Assembly (NCBI GenBank): GCA_023264735.1
Contig: JAHFVD010000031.1
Location: 1 to 64,000 of the forward strand
Length of the DNA stretch: 64,000 bases
Direction of reading: 5' to 3'
DNA from: Mycobacterium sp.
GTDB lineage: Bacteria > Actinomycetota > Actinomycetes > Mycobacteriales > Mycobacteriaceae
The position numbers and the translations under genes were made by a program. Shown one piece after another: positions 35,702 to 44,190 of this stretch; the stretch's first letter is position 1, and every line of letters begins with the position of its first letter. The notes under the pieces were generated by a model. That model worked only from the letters and a program-made list of their open reading frames with translations. It searched no databases and was not told the DNA's origin.

Positions 35702-35874
35702 CCGCTCTTGCGGCGGAACTCTCGGCGGTTCTCCGCGGCCCCGTGCGAACGGGCTTGCTTGGCACCGCGGTCCTGATGCGCGGAGCCGCCCGCCGACTTC
35801 GCCTTCTTGCGCTCCAGCGCCTCACGGAACTTTTGTTTGGTGTCGTCCTGCGGATCGGACTCTGATTCGGCCAT
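35698..35874 (-). CDS. DUF5302 small protein
   Basis: A 58-residue, strongly charged protein: MAESESDPQDDTKQKFREAL then ERKKAKSAGGSAHQDRGAKQ and ENRREFRRKSG. The acidic head, basic body and RREFRRKSG end are typical of the actinobacterial DUF5302 family, which is of unknown function. The start is ATG 35874; the open frame upstream is a shadow of the neighbouring gene. Confidence 0.82.
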   Translation of the reverse strand: MAESESDPQDDTKQKFREALERKKAKSAGGSAHQDRGAKQARSHGAAENRREFRRKSG

Positions 35875-35932
35875 GCTGGTCAGACTAACGTGAGGCAGGC
35901 CAGGTGCCGGAGGCATCCCAAAAAGGCCTGAG

Positions 35933-36385
<453 letters not shown>

Positions 36386-36407
36386 CTACGTCGCTAGCAT
36401 CGAGAAC

Positions 36408-36929
36408 ATGACCCGCTATGCAGCTTTCCTGCGCGGCGTGAACGTCGGCGGTGTGAACATGAAGATGGGCGACGTCGCCGCAGCCCTGACCGATGCCGGA
36501 TTCACCGACGTGAAGACGATCCTCGCCAGCGGCAACGTGGTGCTCGACAGCGGCACCACAGCGGCCAAGGTCCGCACGAAAGCCGAAGCCGCACTGCGGA
36601 AAGCGTTCGGTTACGAAGCGTGGGTGCTGGTCTACGACCTCAAGACGGTCGGCGCCGTCGCCGAGGATTACCCGTTCGAAGCAGAGGTCGACGGCTACCA
36701 GTCGTATGTGACGTTCGTCAGCGATTCCGCCGTCCTCGACGAACTCGCCGCCTTGGCCGACGACGCCGGACCCGACGAGAAGATCGCCCGCGGTGACGGC
36801 GTCCTGTACTGGCAGGTGCCCAAGAATTCCACCCTGGACTCGACCATCGGCAAGACGATGGGCAAGAAGCGCTACAAATCGTCGACCACCACGCGCAACC
36901 TGCGCACACTGGCAAAGGTGTTGAAATGA
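36408..36929 (+). CDS. DUF1697 family protein
   Basis: A 173-residue protein. The start TRYAAFLRGVNVGGVNMKMG is diagnostic for DUF1697 (a family in which RGINVGG is conserved). ILASGNVVLDSG and the end GKKRYKSSTTTRNLRTLAKV also fit. The fold is alpha/beta and the function unknown. It overlaps the next gene by 4 bp (ATGA), so the two are one transcript. Confidence 0.9.
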   Translation: MTRYAAFLRGVNVGGVNMKMGDVAAALTDAGFTDVKTILASGNVVLDSGTTAAKVRTKAEAALRKAFGYEAWVLVYDLKTVGAVAEDYPFEAEVDGYQSYVTFVSDSAVLDELAALADDAGPDEKIARGDGVLYWQVPKNSTLDSTIGKTMGKKRYKSSTTTRNLRTLAKVLK

Positions 36930-37753
36930 CAGCGGAGAAGATCGATGCCAGTGAGCTCAGCGGCGTATCGGAGACCACATTGATGACGCTCAGCGGCCGC
37001 GCCCATCAGGCCAGCCTGCCCGACGCGATCCTGCACGACCCGATGGCCATCGAGCTCGTCGATTCCATCGATTTCGACTTCGACAAGTTCGGCCGCAGGG
37101 GTCAGGAGATGGCGTTGCGCTCGCTGGCCGTCGACGCCTGCGCGGTCGACTACCTAAGCCGGCATCCGCAGGCCATCGTCGTCGCACTGGCCGAGGGCTT
37201 CCAGACCAGCTTCTGGCGGCTGAGCGAGGCCGTACCCGATCCGCAGTTCCACTGGCTGTCGGTGGACCTGGCACCGGTGATCGAGCTGCGGGAGCGGCTG
37301 CTGCCGTCCTCGCCGCGGATGACTGCGCTGGGCCAGTCCGCCCTGGACTACAGCTGGCTGGACCAGGTGGACAGCAGCAAGGGCGTGTTCATCACCGCCG
37401 AGGGTCTGCTGATGTACCTGCAACCCGAGCAGGCGATGGACCTTATCGTCCAGTGCGCCGAGCGTTTTCCCGGCGGACAGATGTTCTTCGATCTGCCGCC
37501 CGTCTTCGTCAAGAGAATCGCCCCGAAGGGGCTGAAGTCCTCGAAGCACTACCGAGTGCCGCCGATGCCATTCAGCCTGAGCACCGTCGCGCTGGCCAAG
37601 CTGGTGAACACCGTGCCGGGAATCAAAGCCGTGCATGACATCCCGATGCCCAAGGGCCGCGGCTTCCTCTTCAAGACGCTGTTCCCGGCGGTCTGGCACT
37701 TCGGTCCGACGAAGCGTTTCCGCGGGGCCTACACCCTGTTGGAATTCGGCTGA
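36926..37753 (+). CDS. class I SAM-dependent methyltransferase, leucine carboxyl methyltransferase (LCM) type
   Basis: A 275-residue methyltransferase of the PPM1/LCM group expanded in mycobacteria. The Arg of SGRAHQASLPDAILHDPMA (about residue 25) is in the family position for SAM carboxylate binding. IVVALAEGFQTSFWRL replaces the usual GxGLDTRxxR with a less regular glycine motif. LSVDLAPVIELRERLL (acidic SAM ribose ligand) and FITAEGLLMYL follow. The substrate is unknown; members methylate acids or polyketides. It is coupled to the DUF1697 gene. Confidence 0.85.
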   Translation: MTAEKIDASELSGVSETTLMTLSGRAHQASLPDAILHDPMAIELVDSIDFDFDKFGRRGQEMALRSLAVDACAVDYLSRHPQAIVVALAEGFQTSFWRLSEAVPDPQFHWLSVDLAPVIELRERLLPSSPRMTALGQSALDYSWLDQVDSSKGVFITAEGLLMYLQPEQAMDLIVQCAERFPGGQMFFDLPPVFVKRIAPKGLKSSKHYRVPPMPFSLSTVALAKLVNTVPGIKAVHDIPMPKGRGFLFKTLFPAVWHFGPTKRFRGAYTLLEFG

Positions 37754-37789
37754 CGCCTCACTGGTGGACCATCGGTGTTGACAGAGCGT

Positions 37790-38505
37790 ATGTCTTGTCT
37801 GCACCCCGGGCTCGTCGGGTCAACGCCGGGATGCTCGGACAGGGCCGCACCGGCCGTGTATCCGTACCCGGTGACCAGGTTGACCACACCGTCGGGAATG
37901 CCGCCCTGTGCCAGAATCCGCATCAGCAGCAGCGCCGAAAGCGGTATCTCCTCAGCCGGTTTGACGACGCTGCTGCAACCCGCCGCCAGCGACGGGGCGA
38001 GCTTCGCACAGAAATTGAAGATCGGACCGCTCCACGGGAAGATCAGGCCGACCACGCCGTAGGGCTCTTTGAGCGTGTAGGCGTGCATGTTGGAGAACGC
38101 GCCGGTGATGCCACCGGTCTGCTGCACATCGTGGGCGATACCTTCGACTTTGGTGCACCAGCCGGCGTAGTAGCGGAACATCTAGGCACAGGTCGAGGTG
38201 ATCATATTCGCCTGCATGTACGGCATGCCGGTGTTGAACGAATCGATCTCGGCGAGATCGGCGGCATGCTCGTCGATCAGATCGGCGATCCGCCACAGCA
38301 CCTTGGCACGCTCATTGCCGGGCCTACCCAACCACACCCCCGACTCGAAGCTGGCCCGGGCGCGGGCGACGGCGTCGTTGACCGCTTCGGCACCGCCGTC
38401 GGTGAATTCGGCGATCGGCTCTTCGGTTGCCGGGTTGATGATCGTAATCCGCTCCCCGGTGCCGGGGCGTTGGGCGATCTCGTCCAGCACGGTCTGCAGC
38501 GTCAT
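37790..38505 (-). pseudogene. aldehyde dehydrogenase remnant (stop codon plus 3' truncation)
   Basis: Starting at ATG 38505 (AGGGGAGA ribosome site) the frame encodes the N-terminus of an NAD-dependent aldehyde dehydrogenase (ERITIINPATEEPIAEFTDG, ARASFESGVWLG, DEHAADLAEIDSFNTGMPY). A TAG at 38182-38184 interrupts it. The same frame continues after the stop with unbroken homology (MFRYYAGWCTKVEGIAHDVQ, EPYGVVGLIFPWSGPIFNF, KPAEEIPLSALLLMRILAQG) as far as ALSEHPGVD near 37820, where similarity ends. About half the protein, including the catalytic Cys and Glu region, is gone. It probably once completed the P450-ferredoxin operon on the same strand, 14 nt after the P450 stop. Confidence 0.9.
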
Positions 38506-38519
38506 GGGTCTCCCCTGGT

Positions 38520-39800
38520 TCAGGCGACGGGCGTGAAGGTGAGATGCAGTTCGCTCAGGCCACGCAGCAGGAACGTCGGCTCGTAGCGGTAACGGCGGTC
38601 GCCGGCCGGACCGTGCTGGGGTTCGTCGATAGCGATGTCGGTCATGCGGTCCAGCAGCCGATTCAGCGTGACCTTCGCCTCGACCCGGGCCAGAGGCGCA
38701 CCCGCGCAGGTGTGGATGCCGCGGCCGAACGTGATGTGCTCACGCACGTTCTTGCGGTCGAGCTGGAACTCATCGGGACGCTCGAACTTGCGCGGGTCGC
38801 GGTTGGCGGCGCCGAGGCACAGCATCAGCACGGTCCCGGCTTTGATGTCGACACCGCCGAGGGTGGTGGTCTTGCGCGCCAGCCGGAAGTCGACCTTGGT
38901 CGGGCTCTCGATGCGCAGCGACTCCTCGATGAAGTTGCCGATCAGGCTGCGGTCCGCACGCAGCTTGTCCTGAAGATCAGGACGCTCGGCGAGCACTCGC
39001 GTCGACGCGCTGAGCAGCTTGACCACGGTCTCCTGGCCAGCGGCGAACAGGAAGGTCGCCGCGCGGACGACGTCGACGACCTCCGGTGTCGTCCCGTCGG
39101 GATACGCCGCGGCGGCAAGCGAATTCAGCACGTCCTCACGCGGTTGCTGGCGCCGTTCGGTGATATAGCCGGTGAACTTGCCGTCCAGCCATTCCAGGGG
39201 GTTGACCGCGACGGGTGTGTGATCCAATGCGCCGACCGCACTTCCGGGCTCGTTGCCCGCGCCCAAGCTCGCACGGAACTCAGCGCGATCGTCCGCCGGT
39301 ACGCCGAGCAGGTCGGCGATCACCAGCGTGGCGAAGGGCTTGCCGTACTCGCCGAGGACCTCGCATTTCCCACTGGCGATGAATTCGTCGAGCTGGCGAT
39401 CGGCCAACTCCCACATGAAGTCTTCGTTCTCTTTCAGCCGCGCGGGGGTCAGCAGGCGGCTCAGCAGTGAGCGAGCGCGGGTGTGCTCCGGCGGATCCAT
39501 CACCACCATCATTTCGTTGATGGGGAACAGGTGCCGGTGCGCCTCGATCTGCTCGGAGATATCGTCGCCCTCGGGGAGGAACGGCAGCGACGGGAACGGC
39601 CCGCCGATGGCGTTCACCGCCGAAAACGTCTCGTAATCCTTGAATGCCGCGACGGCCTCGTCATATCCCGTGACAGCCACCACCCCGTAGTTGGGCTCGC
39701 GGAACACCGGGTTCTGCTCACGCAGGTAATCCAGGTACTCGTAGGGATTTTGGGCGATGTCCTGGTCGGAGAAGTAGTCCGTCGTCGCGAAATCGGTCAT
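38520..39800 (-). CDS. cytochrome P450
   Basis: A 426-residue soluble P450. The I-helix is FLFAAGQETVVKLLS, in which the usual acid-alcohol pair appears as Glu-Thr. The ExxR helix is ESLRIE, and the heme loop is FGRGIHTCAGAPLARVEAK with the axial Cys. The head MTDFATTDYFSDQDIAQNPY is of the actinobacterial type. The CYP family number is not assigned here; related genes occur in steroid, terpene or aliphatic catabolic loci. Its ATG overlaps the TGA of the ferredoxin gene (ATGA at 39797-39800), so redox partner and P450 are made together. Confidence 0.92.
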   Translation of the reverse strand: MTDFATTDYFSDQDIAQNPYEYLDYLREQNPVFREPNYGVVAVTGYDEAVAAFKDYETFSAVNAIGGPFPSLPFLPEGDDISEQIEAHRHLFPINEMMVVMDPPEHTRARSLLSRLLTPARLKENEDFMWELADRQLDEFIASGKCEVLGEYGKPFATLVIADLLGVPADDRAEFRASLGAGNEPGSAVGALDHTPVAVNPLEWLDGKFTGYITERRQQPREDVLNSLAAAAYPDGTTPEVVDVVRAATFLFAAGQETVVKLLSASTRVLAERPDLQDKLRADRSLIGNFIEESLRIESPTKVDFRLARKTTTLGGVDIKAGTVLMLCLGAANRDPRKFERPDEFQLDRKNVREHITFGRGIHTCAGAPLARVEAKVTLNRLLDRMTDIAIDEPQHGPAGDRRYRYEPTFLLRGLSELHLTFTPVA

Positions 39801-40012
39801 TGTTGGGGGCCTTTCACGATGCTGATGGCTTGGCGAGGACAGGCGGCCACCGCGGCCTCGACCTGCTCGCGTATCTCGCCCGGGGGCGACTCGAGACAGG
39901 TGGCCAGATCGTCGGATCCGACATCGAAGACCTCAGCGGCCAGCTCGACACACAGGGCATGGCCCTCGCACAGGTCCCGGTCAACCTGAACGCGCCAACG
40001 AGCCGCCGTCAT
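39797..40012 (-). CDS. 3Fe-4S ferredoxin partner of the P450
   Basis: A 71-residue ferredoxin. CEGHALC (first two cluster cysteines, C-x5-C) and CPRQAI (third cysteine) give the CX5C...CP signature of 3Fe-4S ferredoxins that feed P450s. ATG 40012 has a GGAGG site 5-6 nt upstream; the longer frame from 40036 lacks one. It is translationally coupled to the P450. The palindromic operator at 40038 lies just upstream. Confidence 0.93.
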   Translation of the reverse strand: MTAARWRVQVDRDLCEGHALCVELAAEVFDVGSDDLATCLESPPGEIREQVEAAVAACPRQAISIVKGPQQ

Positions 40013-40037
40013 TGAACCTCCGTGTCGTGAGTTCACA

Positions 40038-40055
40038 TTTGATCGATCGATCAGA
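40038..40055. promoter_or_regulatory. TetR-type palindromic operator, site 1
   Basis: TTTGATCGATCGATCAGA: the inner 14 bp (40040-40053) are a perfect palindrome, with one mismatch in the flanks. It lies 26 nt before the ferredoxin start on the minus strand and about 105 nt before the TetR start, between the two divergent genes. The same sequence recurs as a perfect 18-bp palindrome at 41621. Confidence 0.82.
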
Positions 40056-40158
40056 TTCTGCGTTGGGACATTTTTACCACGGGTGGAAATCGGGGGTCAA
40101 CAGGTGGGCCGATGCGTCGTCTAGCCAAGCGAGGACTGATCCTGAGAGGATGACCGCT

Positions 40159-40758
40159 ATGGCATCGACCGCGAAGACCAAAGAAAAAGATGCCGGCGCG
40201 CGTGAACGCCTGATGGAGGCGACCGCTCAGATCATGCTCGAGGAGGGCTACGCCGCCGCGACCTCCCGGCGTGTGTCGGCACGCGCCGGAGTCCGGTCCG
40301 CCCTGGTGTACTACTACTTTCCGGCGATGGACGACCTGTTTGTCGCGGTAATGCGCGCTGGTGCGGATGCCTCGCTGGCCCGGATGCGCCAGGCGATCAC
40401 CGCCGATGAACCGTTGCGAGCCTTGTGGACCATCAACGCCGATCCGCGCTGGACGGGGTTATACGCGGAGTTCGTCGCACTGGCCAATCATCGCAAGGTC
40501 ATCAGCGCCGAGCTCAAGTCCTATGCCGAACGCGTCCGCGACATCGAAACCGCCGCTGCCACAGTCGCCCTGCGCGCGCACAGACTGGACCTCAACGAAT
40601 ATCCGCCGGTGGCGATCTCGATGCTCGTCGCACAGATCGCGCGCAGCCTGGGCAACGAGAGCGCGATCGGGATGACCGAGGGCCACGAGGAGATGCGAGA
40701 GCTGGTGGAGCGCTTCCTGAATCGGTTCGCCTCCACCGAGCAGGCGCAAACTACTTGA
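40159..40758 (+). CDS. TetR-family transcriptional regulator
   Basis: A 199-residue repressor. The N-terminal helix-turn-helix (about residues 15-60) reads RERLMEATAQIMLEEGYAAA then TSRRVSARAGVRSALVYYYF, the standard TetR DNA-binding core. The C-terminal ligand domain is typical in length. ATG 40159 is preferred because GAGAGG ends 9 nt before it; ATG 40150 touches that ribosome site. It is divergent from the ferredoxin-P450 operon and convergent with an SDR gene. The twin TTTGATCGATCGATCAAA sites on both sides are the best operator candidates. Confidence 0.9.
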   Translation: MASTAKTKEKDAGARERLMEATAQIMLEEGYAAATSRRVSARAGVRSALVYYYFPAMDDLFVAVMRAGADASLARMRQAITADEPLRALWTINADPRWTGLYAEFVALANHRKVISAELKSYAERVRDIETAAATVALRAHRLDLNEYPPVAISMLVAQIARSLGNESAIGMTEGHEEMRELVERFLNRFASTEQAQTT

Positions 40759-41590
40759 GCATGCTTCCGCCGTCGACCGTCATCGTCAGACCGGTGACGT
40801 AGCGAGCCTCGTCAGAAGCCAAGAACAGCACCGCATTACTGATGTCGAGCGGCTCGACCCAGCCGATCGGCAGCACGTGCATCATCTGGGCCACCACAGC
40901 CATATCGTCAGGCCCCGGGTTCTCCAGGTCCGGACGGAACAGTCTCATCGTGCCCTCGTTCATGAACAGCGGGGTGTTGACGTTGGTGGGATGGACCGAA
41001 TTCACCCGGATGGAGTGGTGCCCCAATTCGACGGCGAATGTCCGCATCAATCCGACCACGCCGTGCTTGGCGGCAATGTAGTGACCGGTATGCGGGTAGG
41101 CCTTCAGCCCCCCGACGGAACTGGTCAGAATGATCGACCCACCTCGGCCCGCCGAGATCAGATGCGGCACTGCCGCTTTCACACTCTTCCACACGCCCGA
41201 CAGGTTGACGTCGATCATGTCGGTCCAGTCCGACTCGCTGACATGATCCAGCGTCTGACCACCGTTGCCGATGCCGGCGTTGGCCACGATGATGTCCAAC
41301 CGGCCGAGTTGTTCGACACCGCCGTCGACGGCGGCCTTCAGTGCGTCGTAGTCACGGACATCGACCTCGGCCGTCACGATCCTGCGGTTGAGACCCTTGA
41401 CCAGATCCGCCGTCTCGGCCAGGTCATCGGGCGTCGGCGCCGGAATGTCCTCATTGCTGCTGATGCGCTTGCACACATCGACAGCGATGACGTCGGCGCC
41501 CTCCTGCGCCAACCGGACCGCGTGACTGCGGCCCTGGCCGCGCGCGGCACCGGTGATGAAAGCGACCTTGCCTTCGACACGTCCAGCCAT
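40751..41590 (-). CDS. mycofactocin-coupled short-chain dehydrogenase/reductase (1)
   Basis: A 279-residue SDR. VAFITGAARGQGRSHAVRLA is the cofactor glycine motif with the RGQGRSHA wording typical of mycofactocin-associated SDRs (carveol-dehydrogenase type). DVCKRISSNEDIPAPTPDDL is the characteristic insert. NAGIG (NNAG equivalent), SSVGG (catalytic Ser) and HYIAAKHGVVGLM (Tyr and Lys) complete the active site. Such enzymes keep NAD bound and pass electrons to the redox peptide mycofactocin. ATG 41590 was chosen; the longer frame is a shadow. It is controlled, by inference, by the palindrome at 41621. Confidence 0.9.
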   Translation of the reverse strand: MAGRVEGKVAFITGAARGQGRSHAVRLAQEGADVIAVDVCKRISSNEDIPAPTPDDLAETADLVKGLNRRIVTAEVDVRDYDALKAAVDGGVEQLGRLDIIVANAGIGNGGQTLDHVSESDWTDMIDVNLSGVWKSVKAAVPHLISAGRGGSIILTSSVGGLKAYPHTGHYIAAKHGVVGLMRTFAVELGHHSIRVNSVHPTNVNTPLFMNEGTMRLFRPDLENPGPDDMAVVAQMMHVLPIGWVEPLDISNAVLFLASDEARYVTGLTMTVDGGSMLK

Positions 41591-41620
41591 GAAACCCTCG
41601 CCTCCGAACCTGCGATCATG

Positions 41621-41638
41621 TTTGATCGATCGATCAAA
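41621..41638. promoter_or_regulatory. TetR-type palindromic operator, site 2
   Basis: TTTGATCGATCGATCAAA, a perfect 18-bp palindrome 31 nt upstream of the SDR start codon on the minus strand. It is the same element as at 40038. Finding both around one TetR gene makes a shared regulon very likely. Confidence 0.85.
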
Positions 41639-41663
41639 ACTGTCGCAGTCCGGGGGCCCCATG

Positions 41664-42464
41664 TCAACCTCCTGTTTCGGTGCGCCACTCCTCCAGGACC
41701 CGTTGCTGTTGCTCGTCGATGACAGCATTGAGATGCGATGCTTTCGGCCAGCCGTAGTGCGCCGCGAAATGCAGCGCCAACTCCTCCATCTCATCGAAGG
41801 AGACATCGCGGCTCTTCAACGCGGCATACACGTGGCTGATGATCGGTATCAATGTGTCCTGGAACGCCACGCACGCCACCGTGATCAGCCGGCGTTCCTT
41901 CATGCCAAGACCGGGACGAAGCCACATCTCACCGAAGACGAAATTCAAGATGCCGGCACCGGAGTACGGGTTGTCCCGGATCGGCGTATACGGAATGCAG
42001 TTGATGTCCTTGAACGACTGCTCGCCGACCAGCAGCCGGCCTTCCGGGCTGCTCGGCGTGATCAGTGGTAGCAACGGGTCCGGCGGTGGCGGACTCTGCC
42101 CGCGGTCCCGATGGATCCGCTCCCATTGCTCGTCGACGACCATGTTGAACCACGACGCCTTGGGCCATCCCGCGTACACCGCGAAATGCAGCACGGTTTC
42201 CCGCATTTCGCCGATGGACACGTCACCGCTGTTGAGGGCGGCGTACACGTGGTCACGCAACGGTGCGTCCGCGTCGGCCGCTGCCACGCATGCCAGGGTG
42301 ACGAACCGGCGATCGCGGCGGCTCAGCCCCGGGCGCGACCATATTTCGCCGTACACGAAGTCGATCAGGCCGATGGCCGCCGGCGTGTCATCTTGCGGCG
42401 CAGGGAATGTCATCACATCGGCGAACAACTGCCTGCCCCGCTCCCGTCGGTCGGTGTCATTCAT
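41664..42464 (-). CDS. carboxymuconolactone decarboxylase-family protein, two CMD domains
   Basis: A 266-residue protein built from two similar CMD/AhpD-like repeats. Repeat 1 has LIDFVYGEIWSRPGLSRRDR and HVYAALNSGDVSIGEMRE; repeat 2 has ILNFVFGEMWLRPGLGMKER and HVYAALKSRDVSFDEMEE. Each carries an ACVA motif followed by the conserved His. The family includes gamma-carboxymuconolactone decarboxylases and peroxidase-like proteins; duplicated forms also occur in steroid and terpene gene sets. The substrate is unknown. It overlaps the next upstream SDR (42461) by 4 bp, so they are one operon. Confidence 0.87.
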   Translation of the reverse strand: MNDTDRRERGRQLFADVMTFPAPQDDTPAAIGLIDFVYGEIWSRPGLSRRDRRFVTLACVAAADADAPLRDHVYAALNSGDVSIGEMRETVLHFAVYAGWPKASWFNMVVDEQWERIHRDRGQSPPPPDPLLPLITPSSPEGRLLVGEQSFKDINCIPYTPIRDNPYSGAGILNFVFGEMWLRPGLGMKERRLITVACVAFQDTLIPIISHVYAALKSRDVSFDEMEELALHFAAHYGWPKASHLNAVIDEQQQRVLEEWRTETGG

Positions 42465-43273
42465 CGAATGGTGACCCCGGCGTCGACCTTGAGCTCGGTG
42501 CCGGTCACGTAGCGGGACTCGTCGGACACCAGATACAGCACGGCATTGCTGATATCGATCGCTTCGACCATCACGACCGGCAGTGCGTTCAGGAAGATCG
42601 GCACGAGGTCGGGGCGGCCCTCACCGAGCACCTGATGTAGCGACTCCGGTCGCATGCCCGTCTCGACCCCGGTCGGGTGCACAGTATTGACCCGAACACT
42701 CACCGCGGCAAGCTCGTTGGCCAGCGCTCGGCTCAGCCCGACGACGCCGTGCTTGGCAGCCGTGTAGGGAAGATGTAGCGGCGTTCCCTTCAACCCTGCC
42801 GCCGAGCTGATGTTGACCAGGCTCCCGCCGTGAGTGACCAGGTGCGGCAACGCAGCGGCGCAGGTGTTCCACGTGCCGATGAGGTTGACGTCCAACACCG
42901 TTCGCCATTGTTCGGGCGTCGTGGTGTCCCAGGCGCCCACCGTCAGCACACCCGCGTTGGAGACCGCCGCGTCCAGGCCGCCGAGTTGCTCGACGCCATC
43001 GTCAACCGCGGCTCCCAAGGCGGCGGCGTCTCTGACGTCGACGACATGGCTGACCGCGCGGCGGCCGTGCTGCTCGACGAGTCGCGCCGTCTCTTCCAGT
43101 TCTTCTCGGGTTGCCAGCGGATACTCCACCTCCGGCAGCGATTCGCAGATGTCGACCAGAATCAGGTCGGCGCCTTCTTCGGCCAGCCGCACGGCATGAC
43201 TGCGACCCATTCCCCTGGCCGCCCCGGTGACCAGAACCCGCTTGCCCGCTGCCCGCCCCGATGATTTCGTCAT
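42461..43273 (-). CDS. mycofactocin-type short-chain dehydrogenase (2)
   Basis: A 270-residue SDR. VLVTGAARGMGRSHAVRLA is the cofactor motif, DICESLPEVEYPLATREELE the family insert, SNAGV the NNAG equivalent, and SSAAGLKGTPLHLPYTAAKH contains the catalytic Ser, Tyr and Lys. The end is VTGTELKVDAGVTIR. It lies between the CMD-type gene (4-bp overlap) and SDR 3 (7 nt). The substrate is probably a secondary alcohol in the pathway served by the P450, an inference from context. Confidence 0.9.
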   Translation of the reverse strand: MTKSSGRAAGKRVLVTGAARGMGRSHAVRLAEEGADLILVDICESLPEVEYPLATREELEETARLVEQHGRRAVSHVVDVRDAAALGAAVDDGVEQLGGLDAAVSNAGVLTVGAWDTTTPEQWRTVLDVNLIGTWNTCAAALPHLVTHGGSLVNISSAAGLKGTPLHLPYTAAKHGVVGLSRALANELAAVSVRVNTVHPTGVETGMRPESLHQVLGEGRPDLVPIFLNALPVVMVEAIDISNAVLYLVSDESRYVTGTELKVDAGVTIR

Positions 43274-43280
43274 GACACTC

Positions 43281-44111
43281 CTAGAGCTTGTTGCAGAAGC
43301 CGGCGTCGACCGGGAAGGTCACCCCGGTGACGAATTTGGCTTCGTCGCTGACCAGATACGCGATCGCGGCGCTGATGTCTTCGGGTTCGAGCATGTCGAC
43401 CGGCATCGGATTTTGCAGATGCGGTCCGCCGTCGGGGTAGTTCTCCAGGAAGGCGACCATCGCGGGATTGACGGCCATCATCGTGCGCACTGCCGTCGGA
43501 TGAACCGTGTTGACCCGGATGCTTTCCGGGGCAAGCGCATTCGCCAACGTACGCATGAGCCCGACGACGCCGTGTTTGGACGCCGCGTACCCCAGTCCCC
43601 CACCTTGCACGCCGCCGAATCCGCGCAGCCCCGCCGTCGAGCTGGTGAACACGATCGACCCGCCGCGCCCGCCGGCGATCAGGTGCGGGATCGCCGCCCT
43701 GGCGGTGTGGAAGGCGCCGACCAGGTTCACGTTGAGCACGTCGTTCCACTGCTGCAGCTCTTCGTCGATCGTCAGCTCGCGAAAGGACATGGTGGCGATG
43801 CCGGCGTTGGCGCACACGATGTCGAGGCGGCCGGACTGTTCGACGCCGGAGTCCAGCGCGGCCTTCAATCCGTGGAAGTCACGCACATCGGCGACCGCGG
43901 CAATCATCTTGCCGCCCTTGGCCTCAACGAGCTCGACGGTTTCGTCCAACTCGGCACGGCTGGCCATCGGATAACCGTTGGACTCGATATCGGCGCAGAT
44001 GTCCACGCCGATGATGTTGGCGCCGTCGGCGGCCAGCCGAAGCGCGTGGCTGCGGCCCTGTCCGCGAGCAACACCGGTGATGAACGCGACCTTGCCGTCA
44101 AGGTTCCCCAT
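43281..44111 (-). CDS. mycofactocin-type short-chain dehydrogenase (3)
   Basis: A 276-residue SDR with VAFITGVARGQGRSHALRLA, the insert DICADIESNGYPMASRAELD, ANAGI, SSTAGLRGFGG and GYAASKHGVVGLMRTLANAL (Tyr, Lys). It ends FPVDAGFCNKL. ATG 44111 follows GGCGGAG; a GTG at 44132 is a longer option. It is the first gene of a leftward operon (SDR 3, SDR 2, CMD) and is divergent from the TetR gene at 44191. Two GTAAC-CGN-GTTAC sites lie in the 79-nt divergent gap. Confidence 0.9.
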   Translation of the reverse strand: MGNLDGKVAFITGVARGQGRSHALRLAADGANIIGVDICADIESNGYPMASRAELDETVELVEAKGGKMIAAVADVRDFHGLKAALDSGVEQSGRLDIVCANAGIATMSFRELTIDEELQQWNDVLNVNLVGAFHTARAAIPHLIAGGRGGSIVFTSSTAGLRGFGGVQGGGLGYAASKHGVVGLMRTLANALAPESIRVNTVHPTAVRTMMAVNPAMVAFLENYPDGGPHLQNPMPVDMLEPEDISAAIAYLVSDEAKFVTGVTFPVDAGFCNKL

Positions 44112-44134
44112 CAAGACTCCGCCTTCCCACACGA

Positions 44135-44169
44135 GTAACCGAGTTACTGCGGTAGAGTAACCGCGTTAC
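44135..44169. promoter_or_regulatory. double TetR-type operator (two GTAAC-CGN-GTTAC sites)
   Basis: GTAACCGAGTTAC at 44135-44147 and GTAACCGCGTTAC at 44157-44169. Both are 13-bp inverted repeats and their centres lie 22 bp apart, two helical turns, so two dimers could bind the same face of the DNA. It sits in the divergent gap between SDR 3 and the TetR gene at 44191, most likely the regulator that binds here. Confidence 0.85.
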
Positions 44170-44190
44170 CCAACGACGGCAAGGGCATTC

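Noticed and set aside
40038..40055. TTTGATCGATCGATCAGA as a KstR/KstR2 site
   Set aside because: The KstR consensus as I know it centres on AACnnGTT; this palindrome does not contain it, and a TetR gene of its own lies adjacent.
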